A DNA stretch of 64,000 bases. Origin: Cryptomeria japonica (lineage: Eukaryota; Streptophyta; Pinopsida; Cupressales; Cupressaceae). Positions 32,978 through 44,060 of the stretch are shown here, piece by piece; position 1 is the stretch's first letter; each line of letters opens with the position of its first letter. The stretch spans positions 764,416,173-764,480,172 of the forward strand of contig NC_081408.1 of assembly GCF_030272615.1 (NCBI RefSeq), written 5' to 3'. A model generated the notes under the pieces. It had not been told where the DNA came from. It did not search any database and was given only the letters and a program-made list of their open reading frames with translations. A program made the translations under genes and the position numbers.

Positions 32978-34212
32978 GGGACTCGGACTCGGCTCGGACT
33001 CGGCAAGGCCAAATGGACTCGGACTCGGGACTCGGAGTCAGACTCGGCTTCAGACTCGGCTGGACCCGGAGTCAGACTCGGCTGGACTCGGGAAAGTGAA
33101 AAACTCAAGAAATTTAGAGATTTTTAAAGATTTAAAACTTGTTTCAAGCACCCTTTATTGAATACACCTTAAAGACACAATAACATCATCAAACTCGGCT
33201 CATTTTATTACATACACAAGTATACATCAATCACATAAGCATAAACGCAAATTGTAGCTGAAGGAAATAACAAACATAGATATATAAATATTGTCAAATG
33301 TATACAATATTACAAAACTTACGGAATAAAAAATCCATGTCATCATATGATCATCATCAAATGTTTCATACAAATACCAAAGGTAAATACAACTACAAGC
33401 CTATGGCTCAGAGGAGCTTGCACCCTCCGGCCCCGATCCCCTGCAAAGGTGTCTAAGGTAGGTCCTGGATGATTTGACAGCCATAGCCGCTCCTCCTGAC
33501 ACAATGCCATGCTCACCAACATCAGAAACATCCGTGTCACTATCTGCCTCTGAATCTCCTGTCTGTGCTCGTGCTCTTCGCTCCTCCTCTGCCATGGCTA
33601 CAGTCTTAGCCTCTATATCTACCTGGTCGATCCTATCAGTGTTAGAGTTGGAGGTTAAATTTTCCCTACTTCTATCGATGTAGTTTCCCCCCATATTTTT
33701 CAATGGGGGTTTGGGGGTAGCGTCCCCAAGGTGGGGTCAAGGGGCAGCACCCCTTGCGCACTCCCTATCGCGATATAGGGCAGGGTTGAGGGGCAGTGCT
33801 CCGCGAGGCCAAAAAAACTTATTATTTAATAAAGGCGTTGGGTGTTATTTTTCTATTGGCTGACATGTTGTAACCCCAATTTTTCTCATTCTCAGGCGGA
33901 GGTTGTAGTGAACAAAGACGAGACCATTCATTTAAAAAAAACTTTTTAAAATGTTTTTTTTTGGTCATTTTACTTAACCCAGCCAGTAACCGAGTTTCAG
34001 GCACTGGACTCACCGAGTTTGGCGAGTTTATGCCAAACTCGCCAACTCGGCGAGTCTGGCGAGTTTATGCCAAACTCGCCAACTTGGCGAGTCTGGCGAG
34101 TTTGCTCACCAAACTCGGCCGAGCCCGAGTCCGAGCTCCAGAGACTCGGCGAGCATGTCTCGGGCTTGGACTCGCTGATTTTGGCGAGTTTGTGGCGATT
34201 TTCTAATCTCTG
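32978..34212 (-). mobile_element. Probable non-autonomous hAT-type DNA transposon
   Basis: The ends are packed with ACTCGG/GACTCGG motifs (32985-33100) and their GGCGAGTTT counterparts (34010-34190), like the subterminal repeats of hAT elements. Flanks show an imperfect 17-19 bp direct repeat starting TTGTCAACC (32961 and 34213), longer than the 8 bp expected for hAT. The interior carries a minus-strand ORF resembling a transposase tail. Classification is an inference. Confidence 0.5.
33401..33703 (-). pseudogene. hAT-like transposase C-terminal tail
   Basis: A 100-residue frame with DRIDQVDIEAKTVAMAEEER followed by an acidic, Ser/Asp-rich stretch (DSEADSDTDVSDVGEHG) and ending GPEGASSSEP. 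This composition resembles the acidic tail after the dimerisation domain of plant hAT (DUF659/BED) transposases. The catalytic core is absent. Confidence 0.4.
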
Positions 34213-37200
34213 TTGTCAACCCAATAGAAATTTCCAGATACTAAGGGATTTGAAACCCTCTCATTTTAGGAAAACTTTTTATGGGCTGCCTAAAAGCTAC
34301 AGAGAATCTGAATTTAATTTGTTCTATTGGATTGGATTTAAATTGCTTAAAGAAAGATTTTCGAGTGTTAAATAGAAACTAGTAATAATTTATTCCTTTT
34401 AGAGGTTTTATTAGAGACTTAAAAGCAAGGTTTCAATCTTTGAAGGCCTCAAAATTTCAAATATAAAAAAAATTAGGACTTACCATAAAATGAAAAAACT
34501 GCAAATTTTATCGTAGATTGAACAAGATTTAAACTGGATTATTTAACACTGAACAACAAGAGTTCAAATACTTAAACCAAAAAGACCTATCCCTTAATGC
34601 ACAAATGTGAAGGATTATTAAAAAGAAATTACGCTGTGAACAATGTCATGTAATTTATCTTCGAAACTTGCATTTATATTAAAATAGGCCTAAATTAACT
34701 TTCAGATTTAAATTTATTAAAGTAAATTGTGATTGCCCACATAGAGAAAATAACTGGCAGAAGAAGAAATAATTGTATCATGATTTATCTCTTAAATTTT
34801 TATTTATACCAATCTTCACCCCATTGACCACCTGATTTCATAGCATGGCTTGTTTTGTACATCTGGAATGTTTCAACGATGGGGAGATAGGGATGGTATG
34901 TTCCAACCCTGTTTACATTTTATTTTCCAGAAAAATGGGAGTTTTTTTTTTTCTTGCCTTGATGCCCTCTGGATGACATAAGAATCAAAAAAATAAGACA
35001 AAAAAGTCTTAAATATTTAAGTCCCAGAATTTAAATGATCAACAGAAGAAACTAAGTAGCCCTAGTAGGGAAGAGACTATTATCGTATTATCAACAGCTT
35101 GTAAGGCTGTGGCCACAACTTTTTGCAGAAGTCATAGATGGAATGCTTTCTAGATAATCCTACTAATAGTCATAAGCTGTGTCCTTTTTTACTCATTAGT
35201 GGAGAAAGTTGAAGCTGCCTGCTTAATTGAATGAACCTCATAAGTTTTCCTTGTCTTTTTTCTGGATCTTTCTATTATGGTTCCAACTATTAAAGGCTTG
35301 GGTCTGTCACATTTGAAGGCTCTGTGAAGTCAATGATATTTTAATTATTGTTCATGGAGTTACAGAGTAATTTATTGCCTTTGGCATTTTATGGTAGCTC
35401 ACTTTTTGATGTATGTAAAAATTGGTGTACCATTAGAGCCTTACTGGGATAATTTTTACGACTTTTATTTTGTAATTTTGGAAGCTGGGAGTATTCTGTA
35501 ATGTGAACTTGGCTTTTGGTGTAGGTGTTTGGACGTTTGACTGGATTGATGGGACATAAGCAGTGAATCCTTGTGACCATACAGGAAAATGAATAATTTT
35601 TATTTTGACTAAATACAATAGTGAACTATTGATTCCTGTAGTGAGAAATTTATTAACATTTTAGATTGCTTTCTGGACTAAAGCCTAAGAGATGAAAAAA
35701 ATACATTGGCCTCTGCATCTGAAGTCAAGCTTAAGAGGGTTTCTTTACATATACAGGGCAACTCCAATCCTTGAGGTTTTTTTGATTTGTAGAAGAGGGA
35801 ATCTATTTATCGTACGATTGAGATATTCTTCAAGGGAGCATTCAGGTTTCGTGTATCATCTCTCTTCAAAAGTAATCATTGGTGGTGGAAATAATCATTT
35901 AAAATAAACAAAAATTCTGTTCTCTGTGGTTTCTAGGTTTTATGTGCTATAACAACTAATATTTCTTACTCTCATATTATAACTAACGACATGCTTTCTC
36001 ATGCATGATAAGATCAAGTCACGTATTGTTTGTGAGAAGCTAGATCTACTTGTTTTTTGTTCTTTTGTGGCTTGGTTCCTAAATTAAGCATAAATAATGA
36101 AATGCTTTAACGTTATTTTGCTCCAGAAATTTGTACCCTTGCCACCAAGGTTTTAAATAAATTCAAGATTGTGTAGCTATGACACTATCGACCCCTTAGT
36201 AGTTCTTACATGTTTACAGTAAACACTTTTTGGCCCATCAATAGTGTGATGTAGTATGGAATGATAAGCATGTGGCTTTGATGTTATTAAAATGGTCCGT
36301 TAAGTTGGATATTACTTCTTTATTGCCTTCTGCAGTCAAATATTATCGTTGTGATTCTTGTTCATGGTGCCATAGCATGAATTTTGATTTTGGCAGGATT
36401 AATAGTAAAGTCTTTCATAGCCACGTCATTTAATGATGGCGATAGAGTTAAGCATTTTTTGGTATTGATTTCCTACTGTTGTGGCCTGTTGTCAGTAATA
36501 TGCTTGTCATGTTACAGTTGGATTTGTGCTGTGTTTAGTTCCCTATGCTAGTATGGTTAATAATCTTTGATAGCAGTAAAACAATGAGTTTAACGTTCAT
36601 TTTGTAGAGACATTGCTATGAAAGACATGACATTTGGCAGACTGATTGGTTGATCCAACGTACTAAGTTTCTTCTCCAAATGGTGGTTAGTTGAATTTTT
36701 TCTTTTAATATAGAAATCAGGCAACCAGCATTGGACTATTGTGTGGTGAGTGATGAATATTTGGAATCCTCCATAGGCATCGTGGATAATCGAACAATGT
36801 TACCAAAATAAGTTTTGTAAGTTGAAGGCAATAGAGTGAAATGTGGGAGAGAAGAACATTTAATACATAGAGAGGCTTGGAGTTAGCAGCATATTTGCAA
36901 CTAAAATTTAACTCTTTTTATGTGTAATTTAGATTCGTTTATCTGATTTATTGTCTTTTTTTTCCAAGTGCAATTGTCTCACATGTACGTATGCCTTTTT
37001 TTAAACCATCATTTCCAATTCTGTATACAGAGCTTCAATAGCAATCTTACCCTACTATTTTGTCATCTTCTGTTTTTTTTCGTTTTCCTTTAGAACTCTA
37101 ATTCAACTTCCTTACTCTTTTGTGACCCTAATTTGTGCAGATGTTGCTGTCTAATCTTTATCATGGTTTCAAATTCTGCTTTCAGGCCCTGCATAAAATT

Positions 37201-38480
37201 TTCTTTCCCCCTCCTTTTTAGTTTGAGGTCTCTCTTCCTCTGTATTTCTCTCATCTTCTACTTGTATTTTCAACATCTCAATTTAATGTTGATATTCAGC
37301 AATTCTGGCTTCCTCTACAGCCTGAGCTTAAAGAGATACAATTTCGTTTGCATTGTCGTAAGCGTAGTTACTTGTACAGGTATCCATAAGGTACTATGGC
37401 TCATTTTACTTGTGTGTAAATCTTGCTCAGTTTTCACTGGGAACGTAGTCATCACATAATCTTTTGTTGTTTGTAAACCCTTAGTACACATGCTTATTGC
37501 AATGACATTCTTAATCATTGCAACATTTTGCTTTAGGTTTCTTTAACAGTTTAACTTGTTCTCCTCGTTGCTGAGTGCAACAACCAGTTCCATCCAATAC
37601 TCTTCTTTTGGCGTGTTTTAAAGTGCTAATCAATTCCTGGTAAGGTTCAATGTTCAGTATAAGTCATGCAAATACGGGTGTCTGATTTCCCGGAAATTTT
37701 CAGTAAAATTGACATCTAAAACATCAGCTAACTTTGCAACAACTTTATTTTCTCTTAACCCATCTCCATTTTAAGGTTCAATTAGAATGCCTTTCCAGTA
37801 GCTCTAAAATCAGAAACGGTTTTTTCTCATTTTCCTTTAGCAATTTCTTAAACTTGGATGTTTTATTGAAGATTGTAAATCAAAATTTTCCAAATATTCA
37901 GAAAATATTTAAAAAGAAATACCCTCATCGTATCCCAAACATATGAGAGGTTCCAATTCAAATGTTATCTGACCAAAAAATACAGAAAAAATGTTTGAAA
38001 ATAGTAAACAAAAACTTAATTAATTAGCTTAGAAAAGTGAACTCTTTAGTACAAACGATCTTGAAGATAAAAGCTGCTCTAACATATCTACCCTCCTACA
38101 ATTGTTTCTTATAAAGTTCAACGTTAACAGTCTTATTCTTTCTTCATTTTAGAAAGTGATTTATGTATATTAACATAAACACCATCTGATAAATAATAAA
38201 CTGTTGTGATCCAAAATGCAAATTCTTATAGTTTATAGTTGTTTTGATTCGTTATTATTCAATCTCATAAGCATCATATTTCCCCGTGGCAATAGTTGTA
38301 TTTTTGGGAAAACAAAGAGGATATACATTCCGAATGTGTAGGTGAAACACATGATCTCGTTAATGTTTTCAATCTTGGTGGTGGGTGTTTTCCTAGCTAC
38401 AAATGGCTTTTCACGGTGGTAATAGGTATGGGAGAACGTGTTGCTCATGTATTGTGAAGGTGATAGTTCTAGGAAACACA
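34213..38480. other. Gene-free AT-rich sequence, possible long intron
   Basis: No conserved coding sequence, repeats or RNA genes were seen; only scattered short frames. Confidence 0.4.
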
Positions 38481-38720
38481 AGGCTTTTGGGGGAAATGGT
38501 GATTGCGCATAGCAAGGATTTGGGAACTCACCAAAGATGTGTATGGAGCTTCATGTGTTGGCATTTGTGAGGCCATGCACAATGTGCTATTGGATCTTGT
38601 GCATTGCAATGGACAGAGGATTGTTTTTGATGCTGCTCAAATTCTTATTTGTGTCTCCATGCTTTCTAGGAAACACACGATTTTTGTGGGGAAAAGTTGT
38701 CAATTTGTGGCATTCATGGA
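38481..38720. repeat. Repeat unit also found at 44825-45240
   Basis: AGGATTTGGGAACTCACCAA, then GTGCTATTGGATCTTGTGCA and TGTGTCTCCATGCTTT, has diverged counterparts right of the family D element (AGGATTTGGGAGCTCACCAA near 44953, with a partial one near 44862). Confidence 0.55.
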
Positions 38721-39488
38721 TGTAAATGATGTCCAATTTACATTCAATATGCAAGTTATATTCTATTTGATATTATCTTGTTTTATGTATTATTGATTTA
38801 AAATATAAATCTGACTATCTTCTTTTGTATGGCAGGTGAGAGGAGCATTCATAAATTTCGATGTCCTTTCTCACAAATGCCTTTTGATATATATATATAT
38901 AGCAAGTTGGGTACGATCAAGCAATGCCTTGATCGGTCATGACCGATCAAGACATTACTTGACCGTGCCCCTTTGCTAATTATATTAATAACAAACGGTG
39001 CATATTAACAATCGATGCCAACCGTTATATGTTATACCTTAACAACCGATAACTATCAGTGTATGGTTAACCTTAACAGCCCGAAGGTAATCGGTGTTTC
39101 TTTACCATGCCGCCTGATATTAATTGATGCACATATAACCTGATATCAATTGGTGTCAGTTTATATTAACACCCGATACTAATCGGTGTTTGGTTAATTC
39201 GATTAATCATTTGTTTACTATTAATTATGTCAACTGATATAAATCGGAATGCATTAGCATGATTTAGTAATCGGTGAACACAAATAATGATATAGGATGA
39301 TTATCGATATTAAGCATTTGATTGAACCGAATAGATTAATTATATGCAAATGAAGAATGGTTATCAAGTGAAGGATTGATTGCTTGAAGGTTTTCATCAT
39401 AATTATCGATAGGATAAATGATTGAATGAGAGACTTCATTTATCTCTCATTCAATCATTTATCTTACTGAAGCTATCATGCATTAACA
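38721..39488 (-). repeat. 3' LTR of family D
   Basis: Colinear with the 5' LTR. It includes a 34-nt palindrome with one mismatch (38923-38956), the CCGAT/ATCGG pairs (39040-39200), several decayed by C/T changes, and a perfect 21-bp hairpin with a 9-nt loop (39413-39463). The sequence before it on the element's strand, CTAGCTAAGAGGGAG (39489-39503 complement), is the polypurine tract. Confidence 0.93.
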
Positions 39489-40029
39489 CTCCCTCTTAGC
39501 TAGGTAAGATAATTGCAAACAATATATTCAAGCATCACAATTCAAATGATAGTTAGCATTCTTTACTCAATCTGACACTCTAGAAGATCATATCACCTAA
39601 TCACATGATATGAAGTATCACCTAAACACGTGATATAAATGTCCATCACGTCAATCTTGTGATGATGGGATATCACTTAAGCACGTGATATCAGTATTGC
39701 CTAAACACGCAATACTTAAGGATAATCATATGAGAAGGATTAACTTCTCATCTTATCCAAGTGATATGTGCACTAACACTTTATACAAATGTTTTATCAC
39801 AACACAATCATGGCACATCCATGACACACCAGAGATCCAACATGATAACTCGTTTGGACATTATAAGATCGTCACCTTATAATGTCTCCATACAAGTGTT
39901 CATTATCTTGAGAGATCGTCACCTCTTAGATATGAACTCAGGGGATAAAAATCCAAAATGTCCTATCATGACGAAGAAGTTTAGACATTAAACATTTTAT
40001 TGATATGTAAATATAGATTACAAAGCAAA
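39489..40029 (-). repeat. Array of constant-loop hairpins, family D 3' segment
   Basis: In plus-strand coordinates, stems and loops include: CATATCAC/ATGATATG with loop CTAATCAC (39589-39612, one C-A mismatch); TATCAC/GTGATA, CTAAACAC (39616-39635); CATCAC/GTGATG (39644-39664); GATATCAC/GTGATATC, TTAAGCAC (39669-39692); AGTATTGC/GCAATACT, CTAAACAC (39693-39716); ATGAGAAG/CTTCTCAT, GATTAA (39730-39751); TCATGG/CCATGA (39808-39824); GACATTATAAG/CTTATAATGTC, ATCGTCAC (39857-39886); and AGAG/CTCT, ATCGTCAC (39911-39926). All six 8-nt loops end in CAC. Confidence 0.82.
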
Positions 40030-40617
40030 TTACCTTTCTATCATACTTAAACCTTTTCTGAAGTGATCAACCTTCACCTTGGAAAGATTTTTGGTCAGAA
40101 TATCTGTCGTTTGATCTCTTGTACAATCATATTCTAATTGAATTACATTTCTGTCTACCATATCTCGCACATAGTGATATGGGATCTCAATATGTTTGGA
40201 TTTGTCATGGAACACTGGGTTAACTGAAAGTTTTATGTAGCTCTGATTATCATAGTGTATAATGGTGGGTTTCATAGGTTCTCCAAACAACACCACAAAC
40301 AAGTTTCTAAGCCATACTGCCTCTCGAGTAGCCATAGAAGTTGCAATGTATTCTGCCTCGGTGGAGCTTTGAGCTACAGAGGACTGCTTCTTGCTAATTC
40401 AAGATATCATGGCTGAACCCAGACTGAAGCAACACCTTGAGGTGCTTTTTCTGTTAGTTACACTTCCAACCCAATCTGAATCTATAAATCCATGTAGGTT
40501 TATGTCAACTTTCTCATATTTGAGACCAAGGTTTAGAGTACCTTGTAGGTATCTCATAATGTGCTTTACTGCAACCAAGTGTATCTCCTTAGGTTCACAC
40601 ATGAACTGACAAGGCAT
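40030..40617 (-). pseudogene. Family D RNase H
   Basis: After a small deletion near 40600, VKHIMRYLQGTLNLGLKYEK and FIDSDWVGSVTNRKSTSRCC give the Copia RNase H start with its Asp. A TGA at 40399-40401 stands where Trp is usual (MIS-stop-ISKKQSSVAQ). SSTEAEYIA carries the Glu, followed by IHYDNQSYIKLSVNPVFHDK and HVEI-like KHIEIPYHYVRDMVD. The polyprotein ends at 40030. Confidence 0.9.
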
Positions 40618-41673
40618 TAACTACATAACAGATATCTGGCCTTGTATTCATCAGGTACATCAGGGACCCAATCGTCTGTCTGTATTGAGTAGAGTCAGTG
40701 GGTTGTGACTCTGCTTTTTTTTCTTTAAGTTTATGTAGATTGGTTTCCATAGGAGAGGTCATGGGCCTACAATTTAGCATTCCGAATATCTTCAATATAT
40801 CCAAGGTATACTTTCCTTGGTTTAGTATAATGTTGTCAGAATTCTGCCATGCTTCCAATCCTAGGAAGTAATGAAGGAGTCCTAAGTCCTTCATATCAAA
40901 TTCTTTGGATAGATCTTTCTTGCATTGATCTATAAGATGATCATTTCTTGTGATTAATAAGTTATCAACATATAAAATCAACATTAGCATATCACCTTTA
41001 TTTCTTTTGTAGTAGAGATTAGGATCTGCATCATTTTTAGAGAAGCCTAGTCTTGAGAGATAGGTGTCAATTCTTTCATACCAGGCTCTGGGAGCTTGTT
41101 TAAGCCCATAGAGAGCTTTCTTGAGTCTGCACATACGAGACTCTGCATCATAAATTTCAAACCTTTCAGGTTGCTCTAGGTAGACTTCTTCTGAGATTTC
41201 ACCATTTAGAAATGTTGTCTTAACATCCATCTGGTGTACCTTCCACCCCTTAGCTGCTGCAATGGCTAATACAACTCTTATTGATGTATATCTGGCAACA
41301 GGTGCAAAAGTTTTTTCATAATCTATTCCTTCTCTTTGAGAGAACCCTCTAGCTACAAATCTAGCCTGTGTTTTTCAATACTCCCGTCTGCAGCATGTTT
41401 GATCTTAAAAAGTAATTTAGATGAAACAACATATTTTTTAGTTGGCCTAGGAACAATCTCCCAAACACCATTTTTCATAATGGATTGATACTCTTCAAAC
41501 ATGGCATCCTTCCATACTTGATGTTCAAGAGCCTCCGATACATTGTTTGGTTCGGCTTTAGAGAGATCATTCATAAGGGCAACATAGCTAGTGAATTTGT
41601 TAGGCCTTTTGCTTTCCCTGAAGGTTCCTGGAGGAGCAACAAACTTCTGAGCTTCTGCTACAGTTTTGGTGGC
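40595..41673 (-). pseudogene. Family D reverse transcriptase
   Basis: ALEHQVWKDAMFEEYQSIMK and GVWEIVPRPTKKYVV open the domain (frame to 41353). A one-base deletion near 41375 shifts the frame at the R-F-V-A-R-G-F-S-Q motif. The main frame 41230-40595 has MDVKTTFLNGEISEEVYLEQ, LKKALYGLKQAPRAWYERID and the catalytic box YVDNLLIT (40961-40972): the second Asp of YVDD is Asn (GAC to AAC), which should abolish polymerisation. LLHYFLGLEAWQNSDNI follows. Confidence 0.92.
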
Positions 41674-42693
41674 TCATAGTGGTCTTTTCTTGAGGTTTTC
41701 TCCAGGTGGACTTTGAGTTTCACTTATAGTTTCCTCAGGTTTCTCCCTCTGAAGCTCAGGAGTAGGATCTCTATCTATGCTAGGGGTGGAGATATAGACT
41801 TCAGGGTCTAGAGAGCTTTGGGCTCTTTTGAAAGCTAAGTCTTCTTCAAAGATCACATCCCTGTTTAGTTCAATATTCTTTTGACCAGGTATATAGATCT
41901 TGTAAGCTTTGGAGGTTTCACTATATCCTACAAAGATTCCCCTTTTCCCAGAAGGCTCTAGTTTTAATCTTTTCTCCTTAGGTACATGAATATAGACAGG
42001 GCATCCAAATATTCTAAGGTGGCTAATATCAAGTTTTGATTTAGTAAAGACTTCCTCAGGGGTCTTATCTTCAAGATGAGAGTGGGGACATCTATTTTGA
42101 ATATATACAACAGTGCTAGTTGCTTTTGCCCAAAGATTGATATTTAGATTCTGATCAAGAATCATAGCTTTGACAACTTCAACGATTGTCCTATTTTTCT
42201 TTTCAGCTATCCCATTTTGTTGAGGGTTATAAGATATTGTTAACTCCCTCTTAATCCCTGAATTTTTACAAAACTCTTTAAATAATTCTGATGTGTATTC
42301 CCCCCCATTGCTAGTTCTTAGGATTTTAATTTTATTTCTTGAGTAGTTCTCTGTTAGTGATTTGAATTCTTTAAACCTATTAAGGATCTCTTTTGATTCT
42401 TTACTTTTCAAAAAGTAGATCCAAGTTTTCCTAGAGTAGTCATCAACAAATATTACATAATACATCAATCCCCCAAATGAAGGTACAGACATAAGTCCAC
42501 ATACATCAGAATGAACTAACTTAAAAATTTTACTTGTTTTCCTAGTACTATTATGAAAAACGCCTTTAGTATTTTTACCTAGGGCACATCCTGTGCATGC
42601 CCCTGAATGATATTGCTTCAACTTAGGTAGACCTATGACAAGGTCTCCCATTGAAGATAAAGCTCTAAAATTTAGGTGGCCTAGTCTTCTATG
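41674..42693 (-). pseudogene. Family D integrase
   Basis: HRRLGHLNFRALSS and CTGCALGK supply the His and Cys ligands of the N-terminal zinc domain. The core has KLVHSDVCGLMSVPSFGG (first Asp kept), then ILRTSNGGEYTS where the second catalytic Asp of R-T/S-D-N-G-G-E is Ser (AGC, 42310-42312), and PQQNGIAEKKNRTIVEVVK (Glu kept). TPEEVFTKSKLDISHLRIFG and GIFVGYSETSKAYKIYI are the usual C-terminal blocks. The open frame 42651-41674 ends at a TGA just before the RT leader. Confidence 0.9.
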
Positions 42694-43968
42694 CTAGATT
42701 TCATTTGCATATGTAGTCTCATGAATTAGGGCTAAGTTGGGCTCTGTACATAGCTCATACAAATAGCCTTGTCTTTGACTAATTGTTTTAGCTTTCTTGA
42801 TGGATGAGTTCTTTGGCCAAGCCAATACTTTGTTGTCCATGAAGGTTACTCTGTATCCATTGTCCTCCAGTGCTGATATTGAGACTAGATTTCTCTTGAT
42901 GTTTGGAACATATAACACTCCTCTAAGTTGTAATGATACACCCGATTTTAGTTTGATGGTGCAGGTTCCAACTCCTTTGACAGGGTGTGTAGAATCATCT
43001 CCGATAGTTACTTCATCATCATTCTCCTCTTTCATGGTGTCTAGTACTTCTCTGAATCCCGTGATGTGTCTGGATGAGCTATTGTCGATCACCCAGGAAT
43101 TCACTTTGTTTGATGCTTGATTTGTGAGTGTTGAATAGAGTACATACTTCTGGGAGTCCTCTTCCCTTTTGGATTTTCCTGTTTTGGCAAATGTGGCTTG
43201 TTTAGCTCTTTCTGGAGATTTGGCAACATAGTGCCCAAATTTGTCACATCTGTAACACTGAATCTGAGAGAGGTCCTTCTTGAAGGAGTTCTTGCTGGGA
43301 CGACCTTTTCTCTTCCTGAATTGCTTCTGCTTGCCTTTCTTGTTTGAGTTCATATTTAGAACTTGAAGATCTTCATCTATATTCTTCTGTTTGGTCCCTT
43401 TCTTATTTTGCCTTGATTCCTCTTGGAGATAGTCAGCCTTTAGCCTATCGAATTTTGAGAAGTTATCCCTTGCACTGATGCCTTGGACGAATGTTTCCCA
43501 TATGCTAGGCAACCCATCTAGAGCAATGAGGGTTTATTCTTTGCTTTGGATCTCATATTCAAGGGTTGCCAGTTCATCCCTTAGGGCAGATATTCGCATG
43601 AAGTAGGCATTGACTGATTCTCCTTTTATCATGGCTATGTGATTTGTTTCTCTTTTTAGAGCCAAGGTTCTACTGGCATTAGATATCTCAAAAGCATCTT
43701 CAAGTGCTTTGAACATGTTGAAGGTTGTTTCATGTTTCCTTGTAATGGGCATAATGTTGTTCCTTACCCCATCAACTATGATTTTGATAGCCTTATCATT
43801 TCCTTCTCTCCAAATTGCTTTGTCAGGTTTAGTGTTAGGTTCTTCAGTTTCAGTCTTTACAAATGATTCGACTTTATTTTCTTTTAGAATCATTTGGATT
43901 CTGAATTTCCATGCGGAGATGTCATCACCTCCTCCGAGTCTGCCTTCAAATCTGATAGCGCTAGCCAT
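42694..43968 (-). pseudogene. Family D gag and protease
   Basis: Gag starts at ATG 43968 (MASAIRFEGRLGGGDDISAW) with the UBN2 pattern NASRTLALKRETNHIAMIKG and an in-frame TAA at 43534-43536. It continues in frame with LPSIWETFVQGISARDNFSK, a Lys-rich linker and a zinc knuckle CYRCDKFGHYVAKS whose last Cys is Ser. The protease active site, usually D-S-G-A, reads VIDNSSSRHITG (43075-43092), so S-G has become N-S. GVGTCTIKLKSGVSLQLRGV and VPNIKRNLVSIS follow. The frame ends at a TAG (42694-42696) where the pre-integrase domain normally has Trp (NEI-stop-HRRLGHLNF). Confidence 0.9.
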
Positions 43969-44048
43969 TGATAGGATTGTGATGTTGAATATATGCTTGA
44001 TTTGAATTTTACGTAAAATTCAACAGCCTTAGGTTCGATTTAACTATA

Positions 44049-44060
44049 GCTTTGATACCA
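44049..44060 (-). promoter_or_regulatory. Primer binding site of family D
   Basis: TGGTATCAAAGC on the minus strand, abutting the LTR; it matches initiator-Met tRNA except for one base. Confidence 0.85.

Noticed and set aside
33474-33683. Plus-strand frame opposite the hAT-like tail
   Set aside because: Shadow of the minus-strand frame 33401-33703, which has the recognisable acidic tail.
37133-37459. 108-residue hydrophobic frame
   Set aside because: Composition follows T-rich DNA; no start context or homology, so not called a membrane protein.
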